From the NCBI RefSeq assembly GCF_003602275.1, contig NZ_QZVT01000002.1, forward strand, positions 1 through 64,000: DNA of 64,000 nucleotides, given 5' to 3'. Position numbers and translations under genes: made by a program. This DNA is from Arthrobacter cheniae (lineage in GTDB: Bacteria; Actinomycetota; Actinomycetes; Actinomycetales; Micrococcaceae). Positions 15,856 to 23,705 of the stretch are shown piece by piece. The notes under the pieces are model-generated. The model had not been told where the DNA came from, did no database searches, and saw only the letters and a program-made list of their open reading frames with translations. The stretch's first letter is position 1. Each line of letters begins with the position of its first letter.

Positions 15856-16056
15856 GTGACAACGGCACAGAACAATCCAATGACAGAGAAACTGCTGACG
15901 GTCGCGGAGATCGCTGCCCGCATGCGGGTCTCGAAGATGACGGTGTACCGCCTGGTCCACTCCGGGGCGCTGCACGGTGTCCGGTTCGGCCGCTCCTACC
16001 GGGTTCCAGAAACAGCCGTGGAGCAATACCTCGGTTCCATCACCTCAGGGCACTAA
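15856..16056 (+). CDS. BldC-like MerR-type helix-turn-helix regulator
   Basis: 66 residues. The core LLTVAEIAARMRVSKMTVYR, LVHSGALHGVRFGRSYRVPE, AVEQYL is the MerR/excisionase-type winged helix of BldC, a developmental regulator in Streptomyces that binds DNA as asymmetric head-to-tail oligomers on direct repeats. GTG 15856 is five bases after AAGGAG. It may be a second, accessory copy of the usual chromosomal BldC, or an excisionase-like protein from a lost mobile element. Family assignment is firm; role is not. Confidence 0.8.
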   Translation: MTTAQNNPMTEKLLTVAEIAARMRVSKMTVYRLVHSGALHGVRFGRSYRVPETAVEQYLGSITSGH

Positions 16057-16329
16057 ACCACCGCTTGTCACCGGGCTGAGGCACGTCAGGAGCATGGGCA
16101 AACGTCACCGATTGTGGCGATGTTGATAATCAGGACACCCCATCAATGACCACCTGAACCTGTATCTATAAACTTCATCTGGGACCACGAGGACGGCTTC
16201 ACTCAGGACCACGATGAGTGCGGTAGATCAACTGAGTGCTGATGGGGCATGCATCCTCGACGTTCATCGTCAGGCTGAAAACGAAGGCCCATGCAGGTGA
16301 CTTTCGCTGGCGGTGGCGGGGCTTTTGCT
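16057..16329. other. intergenic region with no assignable content
   Basis: About 270 bases. Short repeats of GACCACGA/ACTCAG type occur near 16182-16215. No gene, promoter or hairpin can be supported. Confidence 0.35.
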
Positions 16330-16440
16330 TGGTTAGCGGGTCGGGCCGACCGCCGCTCGATCCGCAGTCGGTTCGTGGCATCGACGGCGTACAGATTGTC
16401 CGACTCGATGTCGGGCCAGCGGCGAAGCGTGGAGATTGAA
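16330..16440 (-). pseudogene. 5' remnant of an RsmC-like methyltransferase gene
   Basis: Directly downstream of the yigZ stop, the minus strand reads FNSISTLRRWPDIESDNLYA, then VDATNRLRIERR. This resembles the first ~35 residues of the class I methyltransferases of RsmC type found in Micrococcaceae (LRR-PDVE-NL-AVDA-DRL). After that the frame becomes Pro/Ala/Lys-rich and no methyltransferase motif follows, so only the start of a gene survives. Recognition is from memory of the family and should be treated as tentative. Confidence 0.4.
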
Positions 16441-16441
16441 T

Positions 16442-17116
16442 TCAGACACGGTCCACCCACTCGCAACCGACGTGCGCGGCATCGGCGGCACCGGCCGTCA
16501 TGCCCGCCAGGCGCTCCCGGAAAACCTCGAGTTCCGCGCTGCTGTCCGCGACGGCGACGGTGATCAGCACCTGGCTGGGCTGGTACGTGGTGCCGCGCAC
16601 GGTCAGCCCTGCGCCGCGGAGGTCGTTTTCCAAGCGCCCTGCTGTGGCGTGCGGTGCGGAAACCTGGAACACCCCGCACCGTTCTCGTTGGACGTATTGA
16701 GCGGTGTCGAGGGCCTGCGACACCGACCCTGAATAGGCGCGTACCAGGCCACCGGCGCCGAGGAGGATCCCGCCGAAGTAGCGCACCACTACGGCTGCCA
16801 CATCACTGAGGTCCGTCCGGCCGTCGGCAGTCTCTCGACGCGTCAGAGCCTCGAGCATTGGAGCGCCGGCCGTTCCGGAGGGCTCGCCGTCGTCGTTGGC
16901 GCGCTGCACCTCACGGTTTGCTCCGATTAGGATGGCGCTGCAGTGGTGGCGCGCATCGTGGAACTCTCTGCGAAGTGCGGCGAGGAGGGCGTCGGCCTGC
17001 TCCTGCGATTCCACCCGCTCAAGGACGGCAATGAAACGGGACCGCCGCACCTCGATCTCGTGCCGGTGGCGCCCGGCGATCGTCGTGTACGTCAGCGCCG
17101 CTCCGGTTCCTGTCAC
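16442..17116 (-). CDS. YigZ/IMPACT family protein
   Basis: 224 residues, full length for the family. The N-terminal UPF0029 domain is clear (RSRFIAVLERVESQEQADAL, ARHHCSAILIG, NDDGEPSGTAGAPMLEAL, VVVRYFGGILLGAGGLVRAY, then SGSVSQAL) with a C-terminal DUF1949-like ferredoxin fold (from about residue 145). The family is linked to translation control and RNA binding in eukaryotic IMPACT; the bacterial role is unclear. It is the only evidently intact core gene in this decaying stretch. Confidence 0.88.
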   Translation of the reverse strand: MTGTGAALTYTTIAGRHRHEIEVRRSRFIAVLERVESQEQADALLAALRREFHDARHHCSAILIGANREVQRANDDGEPSGTAGAPMLEALTRRETADGRTDLSDVAAVVVRYFGGILLGAGGLVRAYSGSVSQALDTAQYVQRERCGVFQVSAPHATAGRLENDLRGAGLTVRGTTYQPSQVLITVAVADSSAELEVFRERLAGMTAGAADAAHVGCEWVDRV

Positions 17117-17149
17117 GGGTCCAGTCTAGGCAATGGGGCTCTTCACGAT

Positions 17150-17405
17150 TCGTGGGACGGCTTGTTGAGGCGACAGAGCCCTCGAGAAGTTCCCCCAACC
17201 GCCTACCGAGGCCGGGTGTGTGGGTACCGACCACGATCATCGACGCATCCACCCGGTCGGCGAGGAGGGAGAGTTTGCGGGCTGGGTCCCCCGCCAGTCC
17301 GCGCAAAGACCACGACACGTGCGTCCGGGAGAGGTTGCGCTGCAATTCATCCCTGACCCGGTCCAGGTCGGCGATGCCACCGACGGCAGGTACTGGAGCT
17401 ACCAC
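17150..17405 (-). pseudogene. universal stress protein (UspA) fragment
   Basis: The segment VRDELQRNLSRTHVSWSLRG, LAGDPARKLSLLADRVDASM, IVVGTHTPGLGRRLGELLEG, SVAS matches the C-terminal part of UspA-fold proteins, including the G-x-x-G nucleotide-loop (GTHTPGLGRRLGELLEGSVA). The N-terminal half of the domain is missing and the last strand is lost at about 17165, where the sequence runs into the yigZ promoter region. Non-functional remnant. Confidence 0.7.
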
Positions 17406-17439
17406 GTAGGGAACCGCCGCTGCTGCGGCGTTTCCCGCA

Positions 17440-17801
17440 TTGAACGCCGACCCATCACCACTGCGCGAGGCTTTGACGCAGATGCGCGCTGCCGCTCAGG
17501 CGCAGGACGCACACAAAATGGCCAAGCACAGCACAGCCTTCCACCGGGCAATCATCACCGCTACGGTAACCGGCTCATGCTCGAGGTATGGGACAACCTC
17601 TACATTGAGGCTCGGACGGCGGCGACCATCATCAGAGGCCACACCGACCTCAACGCCACAGCCGAAGCCCACGCACCCATCCTGCAAGCTTTCGAAGCCG
17701 GCACCCCGGAACTCTGCACGGAACTCGTCATCGACCACCAACACGAATACTCCACCCGCCCGCACCACGAATCACCGCAGCAAGACACGTACACCACCTG
17801 A
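17440..17801 (+). pseudogene. GntR-family regulator (FCD domain) remnant
   Basis: Two frames together read an FCD ligand-binding domain: LREALTQMRAAAQAQDAHKM, AKHSTAFHRAIITAT (17460-17570), then in another frame GNRLMLEVWDNLYIEARTAA, TIIRGHTDLNATAEAHAPIL, FEAGTPELCTELVIDHQHEY (17570-17801). The His/Asp metal-ligand pattern of FCD domains is partly visible (FHRAI, H-x-x-I). The N-terminal winged helix is absent and a frameshift lies near 17570. Confidence 0.75.
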
Positions 17802-17868
17802 CCGAGTGAGAGACAGCTGCTCGACCCCTTCAAGGCGGGTCCCGCCAAGACCGCCCCCTGGGTGCCGC

Positions 17869-18132
17869 TTACGTTGACTTAGCCACCGGGGAATACAGGA
17901 TCACGATTCCGGTGATCACAGAAAGGGGTACACCGGTCAGGGCGCCGGCCAGGATGACAGCAACGCCGACGACAAGGATGAGTTTCGGCATCAGAGCCCG
18001 ACAGGCTGCGGTTGAAACAGTGAGAGTCCAGGGGTCTTCCAGTTGCGCTAGGGCCTGGGCATCAGGGAAGTCCTTGTGCAGAGACGCCTCAAGTTTCCCC
18101 CAGGCATGACGTTCGCCTTGTGTTAGCGGCAT
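17869..18132 (-). CDS. DUF3040 family small membrane protein (second copy)
   Basis: 87 residues. MPLTQGERHAWGKLEASLHK gives the DUF3040 start, followed by two short hydrophobic helices (LILVVGVAVILAGAL, VPLSVITGIVILYS). GGGGAGGAA lies before the ATG at 18132. Paralogue of 9741-10031; both lie beside remnants or stress genes. Function unknown. Confidence 0.7.
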   Translation of the reverse strand: MPLTQGERHAWGKLEASLHKDFPDAQALAQLEDPWTLTVSTAACRALMPKLILVVGVAVILAGALTGVPLSVITGIVILYSPVAKST

Positions 18133-18173
18133 TCCGTTCCTCCCCTTGTGGTTAGTGACGCCAGGGCCTGGCG

Positions 18174-19313
18174 TCATACCTCTACGACGGTTGCGGCGTC
18201 GCTGAGGATCTCGACGGGCTCAAAGGCGTGCTCCGCCATCCGTTCAGCGATTGTGTCCCAGTGGTATCTCTTGAGTAGTCTCCGGAGCTGGGGCTGAAGA
18301 TTCGAACGGTCGAGATCACGCAGCATTTGGCATGCGTCGGCAAAGCCGGCAGCATCGTCCCGGAGATAGACGACGTGCCCGAACTCGGAGACAACGTCCG
18401 GTACCCGGGTCGAGACCACGGGCAGGTTGCAGGCAAGATACTCCAAGGTCTTGGTGGGGCTGATGGAGCGTGTTTGAGCACTGAGTGCGAAGGGCATCAG
18501 TGCGACGTCGAACTCCGCCATCAGCCGCGGCAGGTCCTCATAGTCCTGCTGCCCGAGGTAGGTGATGTTGGACGCCTGCGGAAGCTGCTCGGGCGCGAGC
18601 TTGGCGAGAGGCCCGATCATCCTGATCTCCCACTCGGGTAGTCGTTCGGCGAGGTCCGCGATCAGGCGGCGGTCAAGGCGTTCATCGAGAACTCCCACAT
18701 AGCCCGCGACGGGGCTCCTACCCGCTTTCGGCTTCGTGTCAGCCGTCCGGCATCGAGCAGCAGCATAATGTTCCGGGCTGACACCGCTGGGAAAGAATTC
18801 AGCGTCGTGGCGTCCTTGCTCGACAACGGCCCGGTGAAGGGACCGTCCACCCGCGAAGACCACGTCGGCGCGGTGCAGCGTGCGAAGGTGCTGCTCGACG
18901 AGGGCCGGGGCAGCGTTCTTGAAGGAAGCAAGGTCATCCATCACGTCATACACGATGGTCGTTGGCCGCAGCGCCACGGCGATGTCAAGGGCCAAGGGCG
19001 TGTACAGCCAGACCACGCGTTGTCCCTGGGGAGGGCCAACGAGCTTGGGCAGCTGGTCAGCGTAATCCGGAATCACATCGTCCTCGTATCCGACGTGGCG
19101 TCCCTGCTCCGGGACTTCAAGCCACACGCGGGTGACGCTGCCAGTCTCCTCGAACGCCAACCGCCTGTCAGTAACACTCCTTCCCGGCGGAGTCACCGGT
19201 TCCTCCACGAACCAGATCTTCCGGTGTCGGCCCAATCGGGAGATGAGCTGCTGGGGACGCTGCCAGACCCCGTCCCAGCGCAGGTGGGACAAAACAATCA
19301 CTTCATCCTGCAT
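18174..19313 (-). CDS. glycosyltransferase (GT-B fold, GT4-like)
   Basis: 379 residues. The start VIVLSHLRWDGVWQRPQQLI is typical of putative GT4 enzymes that act with polysaccharide genes; the C-terminal half has the nucleotide-sugar binding domain (AGYVGVLDERLDRRLIADLA, TYLGQQDYEDLPRLMAEFDV, PTKTLEYLACNLPVVSTRVP with the Glu of the E-x7-E region). The donor sugar cannot be read from sequence. Its start overlaps the end of the pyruvyltransferase gene by eleven bases, so the two form an operon and probably modify one glycan. Confidence 0.82.
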   Translation of the reverse strand: MQDEVIVLSHLRWDGVWQRPQQLISRLGRHRKIWFVEEPVTPPGRSVTDRRLAFEETGSVTRVWLEVPEQGRHVGYEDDVIPDYADQLPKLVGPPQGQRVVWLYTPLALDIAVALRPTTIVYDVMDDLASFKNAAPALVEQHLRTLHRADVVFAGGRSLHRAVVEQGRHDAEFFPSGVSPEHYAAARCRTADTKPKAGRSPVAGYVGVLDERLDRRLIADLAERLPEWEIRMIGPLAKLAPEQLPQASNITYLGQQDYEDLPRLMAEFDVALMPFALSAQTRSISPTKTLEYLACNLPVVSTRVPDVVSEFGHVVYLRDDAAGFADACQMLRDLDRSNLQPQLRRLLKRYHWDTIAERMAEHAFEPVEILSDAATVVEV

Positions 19314-20523
19314 GGACGGCCCTTACGTTGGTTCCGGCGAACATCCCCGCGCGGGCAGCCGGCATCCTGCCTGCTTTTGTTGCCCTGGAGTCCTTGTAAG
19401 GGTCGGGCAGCGCGGACGAACCGTACAGGGAGGTGGCCTCTGCCTGTTTCACTGCCGCAAACATGCGGCACCGCTCAGGGAAAGAAGTATCGACAGACGG
19501 GTAGGGCAGCCTCCCCAACCCCTCCAACCCTGCATAGCGCCAGCCTGTGCCCAACTCCACCAAGGAGCGGTGCTTGATGTCGTAGTAGCCCGGCGCTACC
19601 CCAAGGGCTGTGCCTGCTGCGCCGCGAGCCGCTGCTGATAGGTGCAGGTGGAACCTCGAGGCGTACCAGTGCTGTCCGGGTCGGGCGGGGAAACCGTCGT
19701 CCCAAAGCTCGGCGAACGGAATCAAGTCCGCCTCGGACAGCAACCCTTCGAGGGATTCAAACATCTGTCGGTCAGATGCCGGTAGTGCTTCGACATATCC
19801 GACCGTCTTTCCCTCATCCAGGCACTCTCTGATGCGTGCTCTCAGCAGTGCGGTTGCCAGTGCAAAGGCCTCCGGGTGGATGAGGTCCTGCTGAACGCAG
19901 ACCATGACGTCCCTAGCCCGGTGCGGAGCCGTTCGGAAGGACTGGAAGTTCGTCGTGATACCTAGGAACAGGTCATCCAATCCAGTGGGCAGGCCGAAGC
20001 GCTGAGCACTGGGCCGGTCCCGGCAGGAAACATGGTCGAACCCGTGCAGGGCAGACGTCAGTTGAGGCAGACCCGAACACGCAGGCAACAAGCCCAAGCC
20101 TGTACCGAACAGAGCAGCCCCCGAGAGCTGCCGAGCGGCTGCAATGCCAGCGACCACACTGGCCTGATGAGGCCAGACAGCGTTGAGGTAGCCACCTCCA
20201 AGCAGATGGATCGATGCTGCACGCGTCAGTGGCTCGAAGTCTGGTTCGGTTTCTGCTAGAACGAGTGACTCGACATGGGCCCACACCCCGGCAGCGCCCT
20301 TAACCGGGCTCCCGTCGCAGGCCCGCCACAGGGCATCCGTTACCGAGAGATGCGGATGCATACCCTGAAATAAGGTCCGGGCAGCGGCGGGGTGTGGGCA
20401 ATCCAGAACTACCTCCGCGTTAGGACGGACGCGGGCGAGGAACCGCAGCCAACCGGCGACGATCGCCTCGTCCCCGAAATTCGGGTGTCCCGCCACGGAG
20501 ACCAGATACACCAATTCACCCAT
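19303..20523 (-). CDS. polysaccharide pyruvyl transferase family protein
   Basis: 406 residues. Family features: VAGHPNFGDEAIVAGWLRFL near the start (the NxGDxA motif), IHLLGGGYLNAVWP in the middle, and in the C-terminal domain YASRFHLHLSAAARGAAGTA, the R-x-H motif used by CsaB-like enzymes. These proteins add ketal pyruvate to cell-wall or exopolysaccharide sugars. First gene of a two-gene minus-strand operon with the glycosyltransferase. ATG 20523 is the natural start. Confidence 0.82.
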   Translation of the reverse strand: MGELVYLVSVAGHPNFGDEAIVAGWLRFLARVRPNAEVVLDCPHPAAARTLFQGMHPHLSVTDALWRACDGSPVKGAAGVWAHVESLVLAETEPDFEPLTRAASIHLLGGGYLNAVWPHQASVVAGIAAARQLSGAALFGTGLGLLPACSGLPQLTSALHGFDHVSCRDRPSAQRFGLPTGLDDLFLGITTNFQSFRTAPHRARDVMVCVQQDLIHPEAFALATALLRARIRECLDEGKTVGYVEALPASDRQMFESLEGLLSEADLIPFAELWDDGFPARPGQHWYASRFHLHLSAAARGAAGTALGVAPGYYDIKHRSLVELGTGWRYAGLEGLGRLPYPSVDTSFPERCRMFAAVKQAEATSLYGSSALPDPYKDSRATKAGRMPAARAGMFAGTNVRAVHAG

Positions 20524-20630
20524 GAATCGACGCTATTCCCACTAGATGACACCGAAACGGCACCCGGATGAACGTGATCCAAAACCGACAGGACCGTCCG
20601 GGTATCGAGCCATCGGACGCACAAGCGCCC

Positions 20631-20712
20631 TCAGTGCTCAGCCTGCGAGAGGGTGACCGGCACGACGACGGCGCCGAGTTCTTCGAGTACCTGAACTGTA
20701 AAGTGAACCGCC
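20631..20712 (-). pseudogene. unassigned C-terminal fragment fused to IS110 remnant
   Basis: In a frame different from the transposase the minus strand reads AVHFTVQVLEELGAVVVPVT, then LSQAEH and a TGA at 20631-20633. Codon use and residue pattern look genuinely coding, like the last ~26 residues of a longer protein. The upstream part has been replaced by the truncated IS110 sequence. I cannot name the family. Confidence 0.4.
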
Positions 20713-21258
20713 CGTCAACAACATCAGAGCGGCTTTGAACCGGCTGCCATCAAAGGCGTGCTCGAGGGCGGAGAAGTACTCCGACAGCTGGGTCCGCAAC
20801 CGGTTGATGGCTCGCCCTCGATCCCCGGCCTTGTCTGCCCGACGGGAAATCAGGACCCGCGAATTCACACTCACCTCACCCCCCGCCCGCAACGGTTGCA
20901 GATCCCGGCGCATGCGTGCCTGGTTTGCGATCACCATCGCGTCCTTTGCGTCGGTCTTCCCATCGCCGCGCGATGTCTGGGACGCCTGATGGGCGGTACG
21001 ACATGGAATGTAAAGCAGGCGCTGTTCATGAGCGACGAGCAGGGCAATCAGCAACACCGCTCTCCCGTGGTTCAGATCCACCGCCCAGACCACCTCCCCC
21101 CTGCCATCAGTAACACCTGCGACGTCGGTGATGAGATTCAGCAGGGCGCTCTCATCGTTGGCGACCCTTTGTGAGTACAAGCGGGTACCGTCCGTATCGA
21201 TCACCGCGCAATGGTGATGGGTTTTGCCAGCATCAATACCAGCCCACACCTGTGTCAT
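20638..21258 (-). pseudogene. IS110-family transposase, 3'-truncated
   Basis: The first ~185 residues are a clear IS110 N-terminal DEDD domain: MTQVWAGIDAGKTHHHCAVI, EVVWAVDLNHGRAVLLIALL, GDGKTDAKDAMVIANQARMR (catalytic Asp residues), RINRLRTQLSEYF-type helix and FKAALMLLTG. Full IS110 transposases are about 400 residues; the C-terminal serine-containing transposase domain is missing and the frame ends in Arg-rich text after LLTGG. Start at 21258 fits the family. Inactive remnant inserted between the halves of the surface-glycan cluster. Confidence 0.85.
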
Positions 21259-21270
21259 CGCAATTTCCAA

Positions 21271-21610
21271 TCATCTCGGCATCCAGTTACGCCCAGCAGA
21301 TCTCCGCGCCGTCGTACCCTTATCCAGCGATCCTGTGTCGCGCTCTCAATCAGTGATTGCGTCATCACGGGAACGGCGGGCGGCCAATCCTACGAGGCCG
21401 TCACGACAAGCGCCCGGCACAGCAGAAACAGCCATATCCACCACCCCTGGGTAGCCCAGAGACTACAACTGCCAGGAAACCACCCGCTTAACAACATGAG
21501 GACAGCAGCGAAAAACGTCGTAGCCAGATCAGATCGACTGCGACGAACGAGCAGCCCGCCCCACAGTCTGGGGCGCGGCGCAGGACCGCTCAGACCTTTG
21601 GACGGTCCCT
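21271..21610. other. non-coding end region beside the IS110 remnant
   Basis: About 340 bases. Probably includes the non-coding left part of the IS110 element; no gene is supported. A small GC hairpin (CGCCCC / GGGGCG, 21557-21575) lies before the next minus-strand gene end and could act as its terminator. Confidence 0.4.
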
Positions 21611-22249
21611 TCAGCGGCCGATGCCGGCGACCTTCGCGCTAGGCATTTCGGATACTCGTTCCGCGGTGGCCATGAGAGCCCAGATCAGGAGTAGAGGGAG
21701 TGATGCTGTGGTCACCTCCATCAGGAAAGCGTTGAGGTTCAGGTATCCAATCCCCGAGAGCAACAACGAGATGGATGCGGCCGCGGAGACGATCGTCAGC
21801 GTGAGCCGGCCGCGGAAGTGTCCACCGTGCACGAGAACAATGAGTCCGGCCAGAACGAGCATCTTGACGCCGTCGGCTCGACAAATGAGCTGCCAGACGA
21901 CGGAAGCGAGTCTGATCTCTGGTCCGATGGTCAGAAAAATCTCCCCCGCGAGCTGAACAAGCGAGAGAATCGCAGCTACCGCCGCGAACGTGATCACGCC
22001 CCCTGATGTTGAGGTCGAGGCCAGCGACCGTCCCAGCGCGACGAGTAGGACCGCAGCGATCCCGTGTACAAATATGGCGAAGATGAGGTGAGTCGGCGAA
22101 TCACGGAACTCATCGGTTACTTCAGCAGAGTCAGCGTCAGGTGTAAGCGGCGGACCACCGACGACAAGTCCGATGACCCAGCACACCACGTAGCCGACAA
22201 CGACCAACCATCGCATGCGAGTGGTCCAGGTACTTGTGCGGTCTGTCAT
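21611..22249 (-). CDS. integral membrane protein of unknown function
   Basis: 212 residues with six predicted membrane helices, starting with MRWLVVVGYVVCWVIGLVVG. Between helices 1 and 2 is a soluble loop (PPLTPDADSAEVTDEFRDSP). The layout resembles DUF4386-like or other six-helix actinobacterial proteins, but I see no decisive motif. ATG 22249 is chosen as the start next to the first helix; longer readings add about 70 residues of poor composition. It is divergent from the glycosyltransferase at 22560. Confidence 0.6.
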   Translation of the reverse strand: MTDRTSTWTTRMRWLVVVGYVVCWVIGLVVGGPPLTPDADSAEVTDEFRDSPTHLIFAIFVHGIAAVLLVALGRSLASTSTSGGVITFAAVAAILSLVQLAGEIFLTIGPEIRLASVVWQLICRADGVKMLVLAGLIVLVHGGHFRGRLTLTIVSAAASISLLLSGIGYLNLNAFLMEVTTASLPLLLIWALMATAERVSEMPSAKVAGIGR

Positions 22250-22559
22250 GGGGACACCGTAAAGGTCCTGGATGAACGGCGAATGCTTGGCAATCCCGAG
22301 TAATAAGGAGGAACGCACCCCTTGATCAACCGTCACCACTCGTCCATGAGCGAGCAAAGGCAGGCGCTTCCTCATGGTCACCGCGTTCTGTGGTGGTTCG
22401 ACCAGGACCGGACCGGTAGGAAGCTCGGGGTGCGGCGTGGGTGCCGTTCTGCAGTGCACTGTTCATTCGGCGTCTCCGGTGTTTCCTGTTTACCAGCTTG
22501 TCGGTGAACTGATACTTATCTGCCGCCGGACGATCAACACCGGGTGGAACGGTGGTCGG

Positions 22560-23690
22560 GTGAGGATTGTAATTGTCGCCGAGACCTTCCTGCCTACTGT
22601 GAATGGGGTCACTCATTCGATTCAGAGAATGCTCGACCATTTCGTTGACCGCGGGGATGAGGTGCTCGTGATCGCGCCGTCCAGCGCAGACCCGGACGAT
22701 TCCGGGCTTGACCCCAGTATTCGCGTCGTGCGGTTGACGTCGGTTCCATTGGCTGGGTACAGCAGCGTGCGGGTGGCCGTCGGCGGAGTCAGCAGGGTCA
22801 AGAGGATCCTCGCCGCCTTCGCACCGGACATCGTCCATCTCGCTTCCCCGTTCGAGTTGGGATGGCGTGCACTGCGCGCAGCCGCGGGCCTCGGCATCCC
22901 CGTGGTGGCGGTCTACCAAACAGACATCCCCGGGTATGCAGCACGGTACGGGCTACCCCTCCTCGAAAGCTGGGCCTGGCAAAGGGTCGAACACATCCAT
23001 AGCGGCGCGACCCGCACTCTGGCGCCCTCGACATCGGCCGTGCGCCAACTGGAGGTGCGCGGCATCCCCAATGTCCAGTTGTGGCGGCGTGGGGTGGACA
23101 CCTCCCGGTTCCATCCAGGCAAGCGGAGCCATTCTTTCCGGGCGAGCATCGCACCGCGTGGCGTGAAACTTCTCGGGTACGTGGGGCGGCTCGCCGCTGA
23201 GAAGCAGGTCGATGATCTGCGGGTGCTTCAGGATATCGAGAACAGCCATCTGGTGATCATCGGTGACGGCCCCCTCCGCCCGGCTCTCGAGTCCGCCCTT
23301 CCCGGCGCTCATTTCACCGGCTTCCTCGGCGGGGAGGAACTGGCAACCGCTGTGGCCAGCCTGGACCTTTTCATCCATCCCGGTGAGCTGGAGACCTTCT
23401 GTCAGACCATCCAGGAGGCGATGGCGTCCGGGGTTCCCGTCGTGGCCACGGGACGGGGTGGCCCCCTCGACCTGGTGGACTCGTCAAGAACCGGCTGGCT
23501 GTATCATCCCGGAAACCTGGCACAGCTGCGCAGCCAGGTGGTTGACCTTGTAGGGGACGACGCAAAACGTGCCGCGTTCTCCCAGGCAGCCTGTGCCAGC
23601 GTGCAGGGACGAACCTGGCCGGTGCTGTGCGAAGCGCTCATCCAGCACTACGAAGAAACCATCTCCGAACATGCCCTGCTTCGCCTGTAA
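22560..23690 (+). CDS. glycosyltransferase family 4 (mannosyltransferase-like)
   Basis: 376 residues. VRIVIVAETFLPTVNGVTHS opens the acceptor domain as in MgtA/PimB-type GDP-mannose-dependent enzymes. Later motifs are FAPDIVHLASPFELGWRALR, LGYVGRLAAEKQVDDLRVLQ (start of the donor domain), and FIHPGELETFCQTIQEAMAS with GVPVVATGRGGP, containing the E-x7-E catalytic/binding motif. GTG 22560 is chosen because homologous enzymes start at this strand; the ribosome site is weak. It is followed after 15 bases by the UDP-sugar dehydrogenase. Confidence 0.87.
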   Translation: MRIVIVAETFLPTVNGVTHSIQRMLDHFVDRGDEVLVIAPSSADPDDSGLDPSIRVVRLTSVPLAGYSSVRVAVGGVSRVKRILAAFAPDIVHLASPFELGWRALRAAAGLGIPVVAVYQTDIPGYAARYGLPLLESWAWQRVEHIHSGATRTLAPSTSAVRQLEVRGIPNVQLWRRGVDTSRFHPGKRSHSFRASIAPRGVKLLGYVGRLAAEKQVDDLRVLQDIENSHLVIIGDGPLRPALESALPGAHFTGFLGGEELATAVASLDLFIHPGELETFCQTIQEAMASGVPVVATGRGGPLDLVDSSRTGWLYHPGNLAQLRSQVVDLVGDDAKRAAFSQAACASVQGRTWPVLCEALIQHYEETISEHALLRL

Positions 23691-23705
23691 CCCGGGAGAG
23701 ACGCC

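Noticed and set aside
16199-16679. Minus-strand frames proposed as an IS21-type remnant
   Set aside because: Only the short methyltransferase-like start could be supported; no IS motif or terminal repeats found.
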